Shown in pieces: positions 11,561-22,990 of a stretch of 64,000 bases of DNA. The position numbers and the translations under genes were made by a program. The notes under the pieces are model-generated. The model ran no database searches. It was not told where the DNA came from and saw only the letters and a program-made list of their open reading frames with translations. The stretch covers positions 511,501-575,500 of the forward strand of contig JAQFVV010012546.1 in assembly GCA_028023455.1 (NCBI GenBank), in the 5' to 3' direction. This DNA comes from Epiperipatus broadwayi. Taxonomy: Eukaryota > Onychophora > Udeonychophora > Euonychophora > Peripatidae. Within the stretch, counting starts at the first letter, position 1; each line of letters begins with the position of its first letter.

Positions 11561-12072
11561 TAGTATTTAGTAAATAAATGTTTATTGGAAATGAAGGGGA
11601 AAAAATAAAAGAAAAAAAATTAAAGAAGCTGCTCATCAGGCAACAGGCAATAATTCTATAAGACATCCTAATCTAATAATCCATAATTTTTGTAAACCAT
11701 TTAATTTTTCCTTGAAAAAGAGTCAAGAATATATTGATAAATAAGCAGATAAAATTTCTACAACTTATTGTTTTTGATAAAATAGCTTAAATCAATTAAT
11801 GCATCACTTTAAATTCAATCTTCTGAAATATAAGTCACCAGTTCATTTTCTATTTTAGTTGTTAATTGTCAGATCTGCAACTTCTAAAGAAAAGAGAGGA
11901 ATGATATTTGAAATATTATTTCATATACTAACATAATTCTTATTAATAACAGTTAAATGTGTTTATAAAAGTATAAACAAAGTTTGAATGTTTTTCAAAA
12001 CACTTAATAATTCAACTAGATTATTTAATAAAATATTTTCTTTCTTTACTTTGAATATAATAATAGTAGTAA
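11561..12072. other. AT-rich non-coding stretch
   Basis: Nothing recognised. Towards the right edge (about 12055-12072) it becomes AAT/TAG-rich, mirroring the microsatellite on the other side of the hairpin. Confidence 0.45.
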
Positions 12073-12627
<555 letters not shown>

Positions 12628-12822
12628 GTTTAATAAAGGCTTTATTGATCTCAATGGTTTACATAAGTTTACATCTAGAAAATTTTGAAATTTAACATAC
12701 AATGAATAATATTAGGGTAAACACATATAAATGAATTTAGTGGTTACACTTTGTGGTTAATGGACTATAACAATATAAAAATTAAACAAGCAAAAATAAT
12801 CAGAGTTCTAAAGTTTGAGGAG

Positions 12823-12845
12823 CCTACACGACGCTCTTCCGATCT
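12823..12845. other. Sequencing-adapter match in the LINE 3' untranslated region
   Basis: The 23 bases here, ending gctcttccgatct and beginning cctacacgacg, match the 3' end of the standard Illumina read-1 adapter exactly. On the LINE sense strand it starts AGATCGGAAGAGCGTCG. It is not part of any transposon logic. Confidence 0.93.
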
Positions 12846-12887
12846 CACTTTGAATGTTAGTTGTATGATAGTTTTTCTTTGTAGCAT

Positions 12888-13651
12888 TTACAGCATTGAT
12901 GGTTGTTTTAACAATGACCATGTTGCTGCATATAAGTGGGGGTTGGTTATTATTTTATCTCTATTTCGAATGTGTAGCAGTTTGTTGCTAAATGTAGCTG
13001 GGTGTCGTCTGGTGTTATTGCCAATTAAGAAAGTACATCGGGTGCACCAATACGCATATAGAACAAATGTGGCTGCCCTAATGCTAGGTATTGATCTTCC
13101 CTGAAAAGCAGCTATTATGTGATTAATGATTGTACCCGTTTTCTGTAGGTGTTACATATCATCTGTCGTGTTTGGTTAAGTGCTACACATTGATAAATAA
13201 AGTGGTCCAGTGTCTCTTCTGCTCGATCAGAGTCCAAGAAGGGGTCAATAGATATATACATTCTTTTATGATAAAGAAAGTGGGTTGTTGGCAAGGCAAT
13301 GAGATTGATTTTCATGATAAAATCAAAGTATTTGGGCTCTAGAGCCCATTTTTTATATTCCTTGAGTAGTCTCTTGTTGTTAATTCCTAGCATAGGTTGT
13401 ATAACATTAGTATCTGCTTCTCTGTTTATTAAACCATAAATATCCCAGTATGAATACTTATGCAAATACTGTTCTGGAATCTTGTCTGTGGTTTTGCATT
13501 GGTATATAATGTTGGTGAAAAAGGAACCTTTTGGAGGTGGTCTATCTGTTGGAGTAACTTCTAGCAAGTGGTTAATTTTGGGGTATTTGGCAAGTATTGT
13601 GATTATTGAGTTCCTTAACTTCTGTATATGAAAAACATTGATGTTGTGCAA
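12888..13651 (-). pseudogene. LINE ORF2, C-terminal region with Cys/His cluster
   Basis: The open frame 13651-13115 (MHNINVFHIQKLRN at its start) continues the ORF2 protein past the thumb. It contains the phrase DRAEETLDHFIYQC, where the ETxDHxxxxC spacing is typical of the C-terminal region of many LINE ORF2 proteins. After one frame change near 13.11 kb the reading frame extends through INHIIAAFQGRSIPSIRAA to a stop at 12888-12890, which I take as the natural end of ORF2. The role is probably nucleic-acid contact during target-primed reverse transcription. Confidence 0.7.
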
Positions 13652-13668
13652 GCCAAGTCCATTTTTTA

Positions 13669-15016
13669 TTAGAGGTTGCTAAGTTTTTTGTAAATTGCTA
13701 CTGTTTTTCTGGCCCAAAGTAGTTTATTATATATGGTTTTAATTTTTGAAATGAACCCCTTTGAGAATGAAATAACCGGTACATAGTAAGTTATTTTGGT
13801 TGTGATAAGCTGGTTAATTAACTGTACTTTGGAATATAGTGAAAGATATGCCTTGGACAAGGAGTTTATAATTTTTGTGGCTTCTTCTTTAAGTTTATTT
13901 TGGATATGACATCTCATTCCTGTAATTCCCATATGAAATGGGAACCCAAGGAAAGAGTTTGGTTTTGATTTGTAAATTGATGTACAGGGTTTACCAGTGT
14001 ATAGAGACCAGGCTGTGGTTTTTGCTGGATTAAATGATAATTCATATTTTTGTGAATATTCTTGTAATATCTTTTGGAGTTGCGGTATTTGTTTTTTTGA
14101 TGTTAGGAATATGGTAACATCATCCATATAGGCGATGCAAGTAGTGCGCTGTGTTGTGTCTGGTATCTCGATCCCAGTAAATGCATTTTGTATGCTTTTA
14201 ATAAGGGGATTGATGTAAAATATAAACAATAGTGAACTAAGAGGGATCCTTGGGATATAGATTTGGTGGGCGTGAAAGATGGTGAGTTTCTTCCATTTAA
14301 AGTTATATGGATCTCTCTGTTCAGAAGCAGGTTAGCAATTATATATCTGATGTGTTCTAGGAATTTCTGTGTCTTTTAGCATTTTTAGAAGTGTGTATAT
14401 ATTGACTGAGTCAAATGCAGCTTCTATGTCAAGCTGCACAACAACGGTCCGTATTTTTTCCGCTGTTTTACTGTTGCTAGAATTGCTTTGAAGAATAAAG
14501 CTGCTTCTGTTGTTGAAGAGTTTTTCTTTGCATATTGTGCTTCGAGATAAGTGGCATTATATACGGTTCAATTTCATCTTTAATAATTTTCTCCAGAATT
14601 TTGATTGGCAAAGGTCCCATAGATATTGGTCTGAGGTCTGTAATAGGTGGAATAATTGCTTTCTTTTTATTATAGGGTACTATGGCTATTGGATAGACAC
14701 CCTCCATGGGTTGAATTTGTTGTGCTAGATGGTTTGCTAATTGACATAAATATTCTGTTGTGAATTTACTTACATGCTTTAATACAAACAATGGAACTCC
14801 AGGACTACCTGGATGGCAAGCGTTTCGAATAGTATTTAGTTTTGTTGTGAAGAGATCTTTTGTGAATGGGGTTTTTGTCTCTGGTGGGCCAAACAGATTA
14901 TGTGGTATTTTATATGGTTGTCTTTCTTGTAATTTTTCTTTAAAATATTCAAAAATTGGCATAATCATATTGTGTCCTGCATATGTTCCACTATTTGTAT
15001 ATAGTGCCATTGGCAC
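13669..15016 (-). pseudogene. LINE ORF2, reverse transcriptase part (frameshifted)
   Basis: The frame at 15016-14477 gives the N-terminal finger region: PGSPGVPLFVLKH, AIVPYNKKKAIIPPITDLRPIS and PIKILEKII. After a frame change, motif A reads VVVQLDIEAAFDSV (about 14400-14440). Motif B is degraded (IPLSSLLFIFYINPL, about 14210-14265). Motif C is AYMDDVTIFL, with the YMDD codons near 14119-14130 in the frame 14229-13669, followed by the thumb region (GFPFHMGITGMRCHIQNKLK). It would make cDNA from the LINE transcript at the nicked target. At least two frame changes make this copy inactive as assembled. Most LINEs have FADD or YADD here, so YMDD is worth noting. Confidence 0.88.
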
Positions 15017-15081
15017 TTTTACATCTGGTTGGTTCCCCAGCGCCCATCTTATATAATCTCTTGTCCAAGTGTGTGGCCTGG

Positions 15082-16105
15082 TTAGGCATACCTTGCTTTT
15101 TTTATCTTCAGATAGCTTTTGAGTTCTTCACATGCTTTATTGTATGCATGTGTAAGCTTGAATATATACTGCTGGGTGCAGTGTGATGGGTTAATCATGA
15201 TTATTCTCTGGTGTAACTGATCTGCCAGAGACAAAAGTTTTGATGGTGGAGGTTGTTTTTTTGTTATATGGTTAATGTTAAAGGACAACATTCCCATAAA
15301 TGCTAGATATTTCTGGACCGGGTTCAAAGTCATATCTTTGATTTTGTTTAGCATTATGTAGGTCTCAGAGAACAGAAATTCAGGGGTTGTTTCTGGGAGT
15401 AAAACTCTTATAGTTCTTGTAAGTGGAAAGGGTGATATTTGAATTTGGGTACAGTCAATTGTGACTATTTGAGCTGAGTGATCTGAAAAAGTTGAGGGAG
15501 TTAGTTTTATTTCAATAAGGTGGTGAAGCATTGGAGAATAAAAGCACAGATCAATAAGTGAAGAGAAGCGATTATTGTGAGATGGCATTATCTGGCAAAA
15601 AACCTTGGCCACTCATTAGTGGTATGTTTATTCTGTGAAGCCAATGTTGGGTAAATTCCTGATATTTTAAATTAAAATCTCCAATTAAGATAGTTGGGTT
15701 TGAAGTTGTAGCTAACCTTGAATTAATGTTTGCAATTATGGTATCTATTTTTTTATCCTGTAAAGGCATATATACAAAACCAGATTTATTGTTATGCTTT
15801 TTTGGTTGAAGGTTGCAATTAATAAGTTCATGTCAATGTGAATTATTTTGAACGTTGTGAATGGGCAATTTCTAGCAATTATGAGTCCAGTTCCAGCTGA
15901 GGGAGAGGAAGAGTCTCTGGAGCATGCACAGAAACCTTCTGTATTTAAATGTTTGGCTGGGTCAGTTTGTGATCCAGCATGAACTTCACACGTGTGATCT
16001 TCCGATCTAAGTGTGGTTGTATATCCTTGATCCAATGTTTTAACTTATTAATTTTTGAGGTTGAGTTCAAACCCTGACATTGATTGCCGCAATTTTTATT
16101 TTCAT
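15082..16105 (-). pseudogene. LINE ORF2, APE-type endonuclease part (frameshifted)
   Basis: The likely ORF2 start is the ATG ending at 16105 (MKIKIAAINV). One base seems to be missing after that, and the next frame reads QGLNSTSKINKLKHWI. The expected catalytic Glu motif (ETH-like) should come next, but an adapter-like sequence lies there (15985-16008). Downstream are RDSSSPSAGTGLIIA, the metal-binding motif ILIGDFN (about 15671-15690), SLIDLCFYS, and the catalytic SDHSAQI (about 15471-15490). These are the landmarks of apurinic/apyrimidinic-type endonucleases that nick the target for target-primed reverse transcription. Frame changes occur near 15.98, 15.76 and 15.6 kb. The ORF continues into the reverse transcriptase. 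Confidence 0.82.
15985..16008. other. Near match to a sequencing adapter in the endonuclease domain
   Basis: About 22 of 24 bases match the Illumina read-2 adapter end. The sense strand reads AGATCGGAAGATCACACG, with a T where the adapter has G, and a second difference further on. It replaces the place where the catalytic Glu motif of the endonuclease should be. The translated RSEDHT is close to the RSEEHT signature of adapter contamination in protein databases. Confidence 0.75.
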
Positions 16106-16300
16106 TATATGTTTTTTGGTTGAGATTTAAATATTAGGGTTGATCTGGTGTTTCTTCCCATTCATTCTCATATTCCATTTCCAGATCTTCATCTGTTTCC
16201 ACTGTAGTTGTATTGTTGTGATCAGAAAGGCTAAGGTTGGATTCTGTTTTGATTTTTTTGGGCCCTCTATTTTTCTTTGGTGGGAATCCTGGTCTTCTTT

Positions 16301-16318
16301 CGTGTGCTCTTCCGATCT
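16301..16318. other. Sequencing-adapter match in LINE ORF1
   Basis: Eighteen bases (cgtgtgctcttccgatct) match the read-2 Illumina adapter end exactly. In translation they give RSEEHT, a known adapter signature. The ORF1 reading frame changes exactly here. Confidence 0.92.
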
Positions 16319-17274
16319 GGTGATTTGAGGCATATTTGGGGTGATAGCTTCCATAATTTCCATTGTTGTATTATTTTTAATATTGGGTGTTTGGTGTGTT
16401 ATATATATTTTTTCTTGATCACTATTACTGTGTGAGTTTATTTGTTCTTTTATTATCTCTTTTTCGTCAGTATTTTTGGTAGGCTGACTTAGATTGTGCG
16501 CTATTTTTTCTATTGGAGCGTCTTGAGGTTGTTGACTTTCTGTTTTTTTATTAGTAGGGGTTTGAATTCTATTGGTTGATTTTGTTGATAAATCCAGAAT
16601 TTCAGGTGCTGGCAACGTGTGTCAGTTTTTTTATTATTCAATTGCTGTTGATCTGTGGTTTTTTTATTAATTTTTTCTTGTTTATTAGTTGTTTTCGTTA
16701 TCTGTTTTGTACTGTTTGATTCCGGTTGGTGAGCTTCTGTTGGTTGATCTTCAGAGCTCGGTTGGTTTTTCTGGTTGATTTTGGTGTTGCAATCGATTGC
16801 TAAGTGTCCGGTTTCACCGCACGCAAAACATCTCGGCCTTAATCCTTTTATGTGAATAGTCAGTATTGCATTCTGGTCAATTATTTGTGTTGGAATATCC
16901 TCCGGGTTTACATTGTCATTCAGCTTTATTTTGAACTGAAAGTTGTTGCTGAAAACCGGTATGGGGGTGTCGGATAAGTAGATTTGTTTTATATAAATAG
17001 CTTTGCCAAATGACTGTATTAATTTTTGAAAATCCTGAATGGTATATCCGAAGTAAGTGTTTTTAATTATTCCGTTACAATAGTTTTGCAAGCTTTGATC
17101 GACTATTATTAGCGCGTAGCTTCCTAAAGTTTTTACTTTAGTTTGGAATCTTGCACGCTGATGTTCATCGAAAAACTGAATTGCAACGTATCGCGAGTTT
17201 GGGTGTTCTCCAATACTAGAGACTGTATCCCACAATGCTGTTGCTGTCAGCTCCTCGTAAAGAAGCTCTCTGGG

Positions 17275-17286
17275 AGATCGGAAGAG
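17275..17286. other. Short sequencing-adapter match in LINE ORF1
   Basis: The 12-mer agatcggaagag, the common start of both Illumina adapters, occurs here in the forward orientation. The ORF1 frame is broken at this position. A 12-base match alone could be chance, but three longer matches in the same element make chance unlikely. Confidence 0.75.
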
Positions 17287-17456
17287 AGTGTTAAATTCCT
17301 ATCAGTGACAGCTAACACTAATGATCTCGGTGAAAAAAATTTTTGGAAAGTTGCGAATAATTTTTTTGGGATGGTACTGTTGAAATTAACGCTTATTTCT
17401 TGCAGTTCATCTTGATTCCATATCGTTGGGGAGGGCTCTTCATTATTGTTTTCCAC

Positions 17457-17877
17457 GTAGGTTTAAATTATTTATGTCGGCTTGATATACCTTCCTAAAT
17501 CTTGCTGTCTGTGTTAATGCTGGACTTTTTCGATGCTGTGAAGCTGCTGGTTTATTTTTGTTACGCTTATGCATGTTTTTGCGATAGTCGCAGTTTTCAT
17601 TTTATCGCCGCTTGTTTGAGTGCAATTTACGCTGCTTACTTCTTGACGCGACGCCATGTTTGTTTATGACGCTAGAATTATTTTTTGTTATGAACGACCG
17701 TATTACTTACTTTTTGCTAGAAAAACAACTGTTCAGTAATCAGCCATCGCTGTCTTTATCTATCACAGATATATATCACAGTTTTTAAGTGTGAAAACGA
17801 TTAGAATATGGGAAAAAAAAGATTATTAATAAGACCTACGTTCTTGATGACTTAGGCATACACGCGCATGCGCATTC
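17457..17877 (-). promoter_or_regulatory. Probable 5' untranslated/internal promoter region of the LINE
   Basis: This less AT-rich stretch with several CG dinucleotides lies between the ORF1 start and the second (ATT)n tract. Non-LTR elements usually carry an internal promoter in such a region. No motif was identified. The boundary at about 17877 is set only by the start of the microsatellite. Confidence 0.4.
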
Positions 17878-18047
<170 letters not shown>

Positions 18048-18239
18048 CAATATATAACTACAACTAAAATGTTATCATTGCAAAACTATAAACAATCATA
18101 TAAAATAAATGTTAGAGAGCAATTTTAATGGATGGATTATAATTTATTTTGACCATTATTCCAGTTATTACATGTTGTTAACACACTGGTATATTAGCAA
18201 TTTTAAAATATCATCTACACAGTTTTCTTTTCAAAAATA

Positions 18240-18830
18240 GTTTATAACTTTAAATATATAAATAAATACACCAACTTCTTTTTAAATCTTGTTTTTATAG
18301 GACTATTATAAAAATATATATTGTAAAATATATTGAAAATAGTAGAAACATTGGGGTATAGCCGGCATCCCCAACCTTTTTGCACTTAGGAGCACATTCT
18401 GTAATACAAGCCAAGTGGCGGGCACCATTTATTTTTTCAACCAGTTGGCGAGCATTATTTATTTTTTCAATGTAAATTTTTAATTGGATATTGTTAATAA
18501 TACACATAATGTACAAAAAAATATTTATTTCAAAAATAAAATTTTAACATATAATTAACGTTTATATTTTTACGCTGTAAAAGTATAGTATGCCCTACAA
18601 TTTGATTACAATATAATACAATAATTTATAAGAAATTTTAAAAATTAAATTTATTTGTATCAGATAAATATTTTTTTATCGTGTTTGGATAGCGGCTGGC
18701 ATACGTAAAATGGTCTGCGGGCATAGGGTTGGTGACCCCTGGGGTATAGTTATATTTTTATGATAACCATATAAAAAACAAGATTTAAAAAGAAGTTGAT
18801 GTATTGATTTATATATATTAGGGATACATT
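18240..18830. repeat. Palindrome split by a hAT-like MITE
   Basis: The segment at about 18255-18325 (accaacttctttttaaatct, ttgtttttata) reappears reverse-complemented at about 18752-18830 (acaagatttaaaaagaagtt). These two arms would be nearly adjacent without the 18362-18741 insertion, so the MITE jumped into the centre of an older inverted repeat. Confidence 0.75.
18362..18741. mobile_element. hAT-type MITE of about 380 bp with 8-bp target-site duplication
   Basis: The 8-mer GGGTATAG is present at 18354-18361 and 18742-18749. The element ends are imperfect inverted repeats: the left end reads ccggcatccccaacc, and the right end on the opposite strand reads caggggtcaccaacc. CAGGGGT-like ends and an 8-bp duplication are characteristic of hAT elements. 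There is no transposase coding, so it is non-autonomous. The open frame crossing it is not a gene. Confidence 0.85.
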
Positions 18831-19732
18831 AACTGTGGTGAGTTCCCTGTATATGCACACATGTAAAAGTTTATCTTTTTTTATAAAGTATAATAACTTA
18901 AAAATATTTTCAATATTAATAACAGAGTTTATTTTAAAATTGCCTTAAAATTAATATAAACTTAGTATATCTTATATATATATATATTTAACATGAAAAG
19001 AAATATAATTTGTGATTGAAAATATGTTGCTATATTATAAAAACAGTTAAATTGATTTTTAGAGTGATCAGCTGTGGAAAATATTACAGATTTGTGTTAA
19101 CTTAAAAAAAATATTTGAGTAGATCATTTTCTGAATTTTGCAATATTTATTGAAAGTAGAAAATAGAATACAATATATATAAAATAAAATTAATTTAAAA
19201 TGTGAACATGTTACCACTTCTTTTTTTAAAAAAAAATATTTGCTTTTCAAATTCTTAGGATATTTCTCATTAAAAATAATTTCATTATACATTTCCTATT
19301 TATAAAAAAAGGTTAGTTGAAGAATCTTTTACTAATATATATATATGTGTGTGTGTGTACATACACCCATACATTTGAAAGAACATATACATTATATACT
19401 TGTGTGTCAAAACATGTTCAGAAAATTATATTGGCAACATTAAGATTTTACAAATTTTGCATAATGAGGGCCAATGTTTCATGTAATAACAATGAATAAT
19501 TGAGAGGTTGTATAAATGTAAATATTGTTTTACTGTTTATCATTAAAAACCAGTCAACACTTAGACAATACCAATATCAATGCCAATCACCAATTTCAAA
19601 TGCTTGTCAAGGCAACCTCCTTTAAACGATAAAAGTAGAATCTTTAAATATATATAAAGCATACAAATAATAGACATTAAGTAAATATTGTTAACCAAAT
19701 TAATAAAGATATTAACACTTATTAAGTCCACA
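18831..19732. other. AT-rich non-coding stretch
   Basis: Nothing recognised apart from short AT/GT dinucleotide runs (about 19337-19360). Confidence 0.5.
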
Positions 19733-19870
19733 ACATTAAAATATATTTGTCAAGCATTGGTGGTTGAGAGGTCAGCGACAGGTGCTTTACAAGCAGTTGT
19801 CCCGGGTTAGCGGTTCGCTTTTCGGCCGATGCTATGTCACATGAGAAAAAAACACATTAAAATATATTTG
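19733..19870 (+). mobile_element. tRNA-derived SINE with 17-bp target-site duplication
   Basis: ACATTAAAATATATTTG is found at 19733-19749 and 19854-19870, exactly flanking the SINE body. The body has tggttgagagg (A box), agcggttcgcttttcgg (B-box region, one base short of the consensus) and the shared 3' end gctatgtcacatgag plus an A run. It was inserted by LINE machinery. Confidence 0.92.
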
Positions 19871-20890
19871 ATGAGATGATTCTTGCTTAATAGCTGAAGT
19901 CTAAGGACTCATATGTTTTTTATTATTGATTTTTTAAAAAAAAGATGTTTCTTTTTTATTACATATGCAATTTTTTATATAAAATTTTTAAGCTATTAGA
20001 TGTGATAATACTGGGATATTCTCATCATTTATTATTAAATATTAAGTATCTAAAAAAAAAATTAAACTTTATTTAATCTTTACAAAGACAAGCAACTTAT
20101 AGTAAGAACATACAAATAGATAACACAGGTTAGTTAATTACACAAAGTTTTGAATAGGATTATTATCCATGCTTCTACAGGTGTTACTTCAACTCCTATG
20201 CTTATATTTTCACTGTTCAAACCAACAACACTTGAAGAAGAGTTGGGAATAATACTACTTCAAGTGTTATGTAATTACTAACCTGTATTGTCTATTTGTG
20301 TGTTATTGTTAACTAGATTTTTGTATTTGAAAAGTTTAAATAAAGTTTAAAATTTTCTAGATAATCAACATTTAATGATAGGGGATGGAAATAATCCAAC
20401 ATAATATCATATTCTTTAAATAATATTTTCATCATTTTATTCAATCTCTCATTGCTGACATATCATCACTATTTTTTTCTGTTTTTCATTTATTAGGGAA
20501 AATATGTTGCACAACATTTAGACATTATTTTATTTCATTGATAAATTTATGTGTTTTTTTTTTTTTACACATTCCCAGCATAATGTGTTATGTTTTCAAA
20601 TGATTGCACAACTTCAGACGTAATCTTCTTTTTAGTATAAAGATATGACATAGAAAATCAGATATTTTCAATAACTTTAATACAGTTAAAAATATTTAAA
20701 ATGTTTCAAAAGTTTTGCACAGTGTTTTCAACATTTATAATTGCCTTTTTTTTTTTAAATAACACAACTGATGAATACGTTTTGTAGAGATAAATGTGGT
20801 TGAAATTAAAATAAATACTATATTTTATTGAGCTTGCAATAATAAAAATAAATCAAAAAATTGTTTTGCTGCCTTTTTACTCTTAGAAGG
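19871..20890. other. AT-rich non-coding stretch
   Basis: Nothing recognised. A short inverted pair lies around 20165-20290 (gtgttacttcaa / cttcaagtgttatg). Confidence 0.45.
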
Positions 20891-21017
20891 ATAAATATTT
20901 TGTCAAGCATTGATGGTTGAGAGATCAGCACAGCTGCCTTACAAGCAGTTGTCCCAGGTTAGTGGGTTCACTTCCCGACCAATGCTATGACACATGAAAA
21001 AAAAGTATAAATGTTTT
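20891..21017 (+). mobile_element. tRNA-derived SINE, near full length
   Basis: The body at 20902-21006 has tggttgagagatcagc (A box), ctgccttacaagcag (anticodon-arm-like), gtgggttcacttcccgacc (B box) and gctatgacacatgaaaa. The flanks ataaatatttt and ataaatgtttt form a likely, slightly diverged duplication. Confidence 0.88.
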
Positions 21018-22340
21018 ATATATATATAAAACATGGAAAACTAATATGTAAACTGTAAAAATGATGATATTGCCAAGAAAGATAATTAGTAATGGCAATT
21101 TCATTATATAATTTTGATTTACACTTAATGATTCTTCTAGTCATTGGTAGTATGGAGTATATTAAAGTGATTTTTGATATTCTAACTCCAGATGTCCCAA
21201 AACTTTTATAATAAAATAAGTTTCATATTAGAATTAAAAGACAACGTTAATGTTAATAACATCAAGTGATGATCATTTTGAGAAAAATATGCCCTCATTT
21301 CCTCATGAAATAATAATTAACACAGCCACATGTTATATTCATGCTTTAGGGTTTGAATCTGGCTATATTTTTGAAATATTTTTAAATTGATGACAATTTC
21401 CAGCAAGATAACGAATTGTATTGTATGTATTTCATTCCAAGCCAATTCAATTAGCATACATTATTGGTAGATAAATGGGTATCTAACACTTCTTAACTAA
21501 AGAGTAAAACAAAAATGAATAACATAAATTCTCTCCAGAAGTATTTAGTAAAATATCATTTTCACTGTCCACCCTTGGAAGGCTGCATAAAAAACTTACC
21601 GTGCAGTGAATTACTTAAGGATGTTTGCATATATATATATATATTACACATATAAACATTCCCTTAAAGAAGCATATAAGCATAAAAAGTAACAAATTTT
21701 TTTTGATATAAAATTAATAGCATTGGAATGTTTTTTTTATTATTAATATAGACTGATTTATTTTACCACCCACAGTTTATTCGGAAAGAGACTTTGCACA
21801 ACTTGCCAACTAATCTCACTTTATAATTTAATCACCACAATTTTATTTTATTTTATTTTTTAAAAATAATTTATTATCCCTCTCCCCTCCCTTCCCCTTC
21901 TTTTTATCAAAGCAATTATTTCATTTTATTTTACTTCCCAAATCATTTAGATTCATAAATTCTCTCTGGGTTAGTATATTTTTTCCTCCTTGATTTTATG
22001 AGATAACATTTCTTGACAGTTAAATTTCGATAATTTAATTTGAATTCACCATTCAATTAAAATATTTACCAAGTTTTCTTTTTTTTTTTTTATGATCTAA
22101 GTTAGTGCTAATAAATAAGATTAGTCACATATATACTGAGAGTATATTTATATTCTGTACTTTTTGCAGTTAAATAGAACAATTCCAAAAATGCTTAGAA
22201 TATATATAAAATCATATAATGTATATCTAAAAATATTTTTTATTTATGTACTATTTTAAAAAAAAAAAGAATTTTGCTCTAGGATTGTATAATATCCATA
22301 GTTTTTACATGTTTCATTGCTTACACATACATATATATAT
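21018..22340. other. AT-rich non-coding stretch
   Basis: Nothing recognised. It includes a pyrimidine-rich run around 21870-21905. Confidence 0.45.
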
Positions 22341-22990
22341 ATGAGCTTGCAAATAGCTTTATAGAATATCCACAACCTCAGACCCGTTTCTGCTACTGGC
22401 TTCCTCAGTGAGGTGCTAGGATATCCTAGCATTAGATTTAAAATACCAGGCCAAGCCCAGCACTTTATCTAATGGATAACTATTAAGTAGAAAATCTGAA
22501 AATTTCAGACATCCATATGTCTTCCAATCTAGCTCTCTAACTTAAATAGCCATATGGGACTGAAACAAGTTCAGATACACTATATATTAATAGCTTTAGC
22601 AATATAAAATTGCTAAATTCTTAATAGCAAAAAGTAAAATTAGAAGGAAATTAAGTCACATATCACATGACCTAATTTAACAAGATTGTATTACAAATGT
22701 CATATAATGAGCTTGTAAATTGCTCTTAACAAACTTTACAGAATATCCCCAATCTCAGACCAGTTTCTACTATTGACTTCCTCAGTGAGTGTAAAGCTAT
22801 TCAAGCATTAGATTTAAAATACCAGGTCAAGCCTAGCACTTTATCTAATGGACAACTATTAAGTAATAAATCACAAAATTTCACATATACTTATGTCTTT
22901 CAATTCAGCTATCTAATTTAAATAGCCATATGGGACTGAACCAAGTTCAGATATACTATATATTAATAGCTATATGTATAGCTTTAAAAT
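22341..22990 (+). repeat. Family C repeat, two tandem copies
   Basis: Two direct copies, at about 22345-22600 and 22705-22990, share agcattagatttaaaatacc, agcactttatctaatgga and atagccatatgggactgaa. The reverse complement of the same unit forms the interior of the repeat at 2590-2760. The segment between them (gtcacatatcacatgacc) is also shared with 39.2 kb. No coding. Confidence 0.8.

Larger units (their letters stand above)
16134..17456 (-). pseudogene. LINE ORF1, RNA-binding protein with CCHC knuckle (frameshifted)
   Basis: It starts at the ATG at 17456 (MENNNEEPSPTIWNQ). A first segment of about 60 residues ends where adapter-like sequence sits at 17275-17286. The next frame (17235-16510) holds a region of about 110 residues that may be an RNA-recognition-like fold, followed by the knuckle CFACGETGHLAIDC (C-x2-C-x4-H-x4-C) at about 16790-16830 and then a long Gln/Asn/Lys/Thr-rich low-complexity stretch. 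A frame change near 16.6 kb continues in 16615-16300. A second break at the adapter-like sequence 16301-16318 leads to an acidic tail (LEMEYENEWEE) ending at the stop codon 16134-16136. Proteins of this type bind the LINE RNA and assist strand transfer. At least three frame breaks exist, two of them at adapter sequence. Confidence 0.8.

Noticed and set aside
12751-13104. 117-codon forward frame
   Set aside because: It lies antisense to the LINE 3' end, and its phrase PTRRSSDL is the translation of the adapter sequence.
14983-15186. Forward frames of 67-98 codons across 14.5-15.2 kb
   Set aside because: They are the antisense shadow of the LINE reverse transcriptase and endonuclease.
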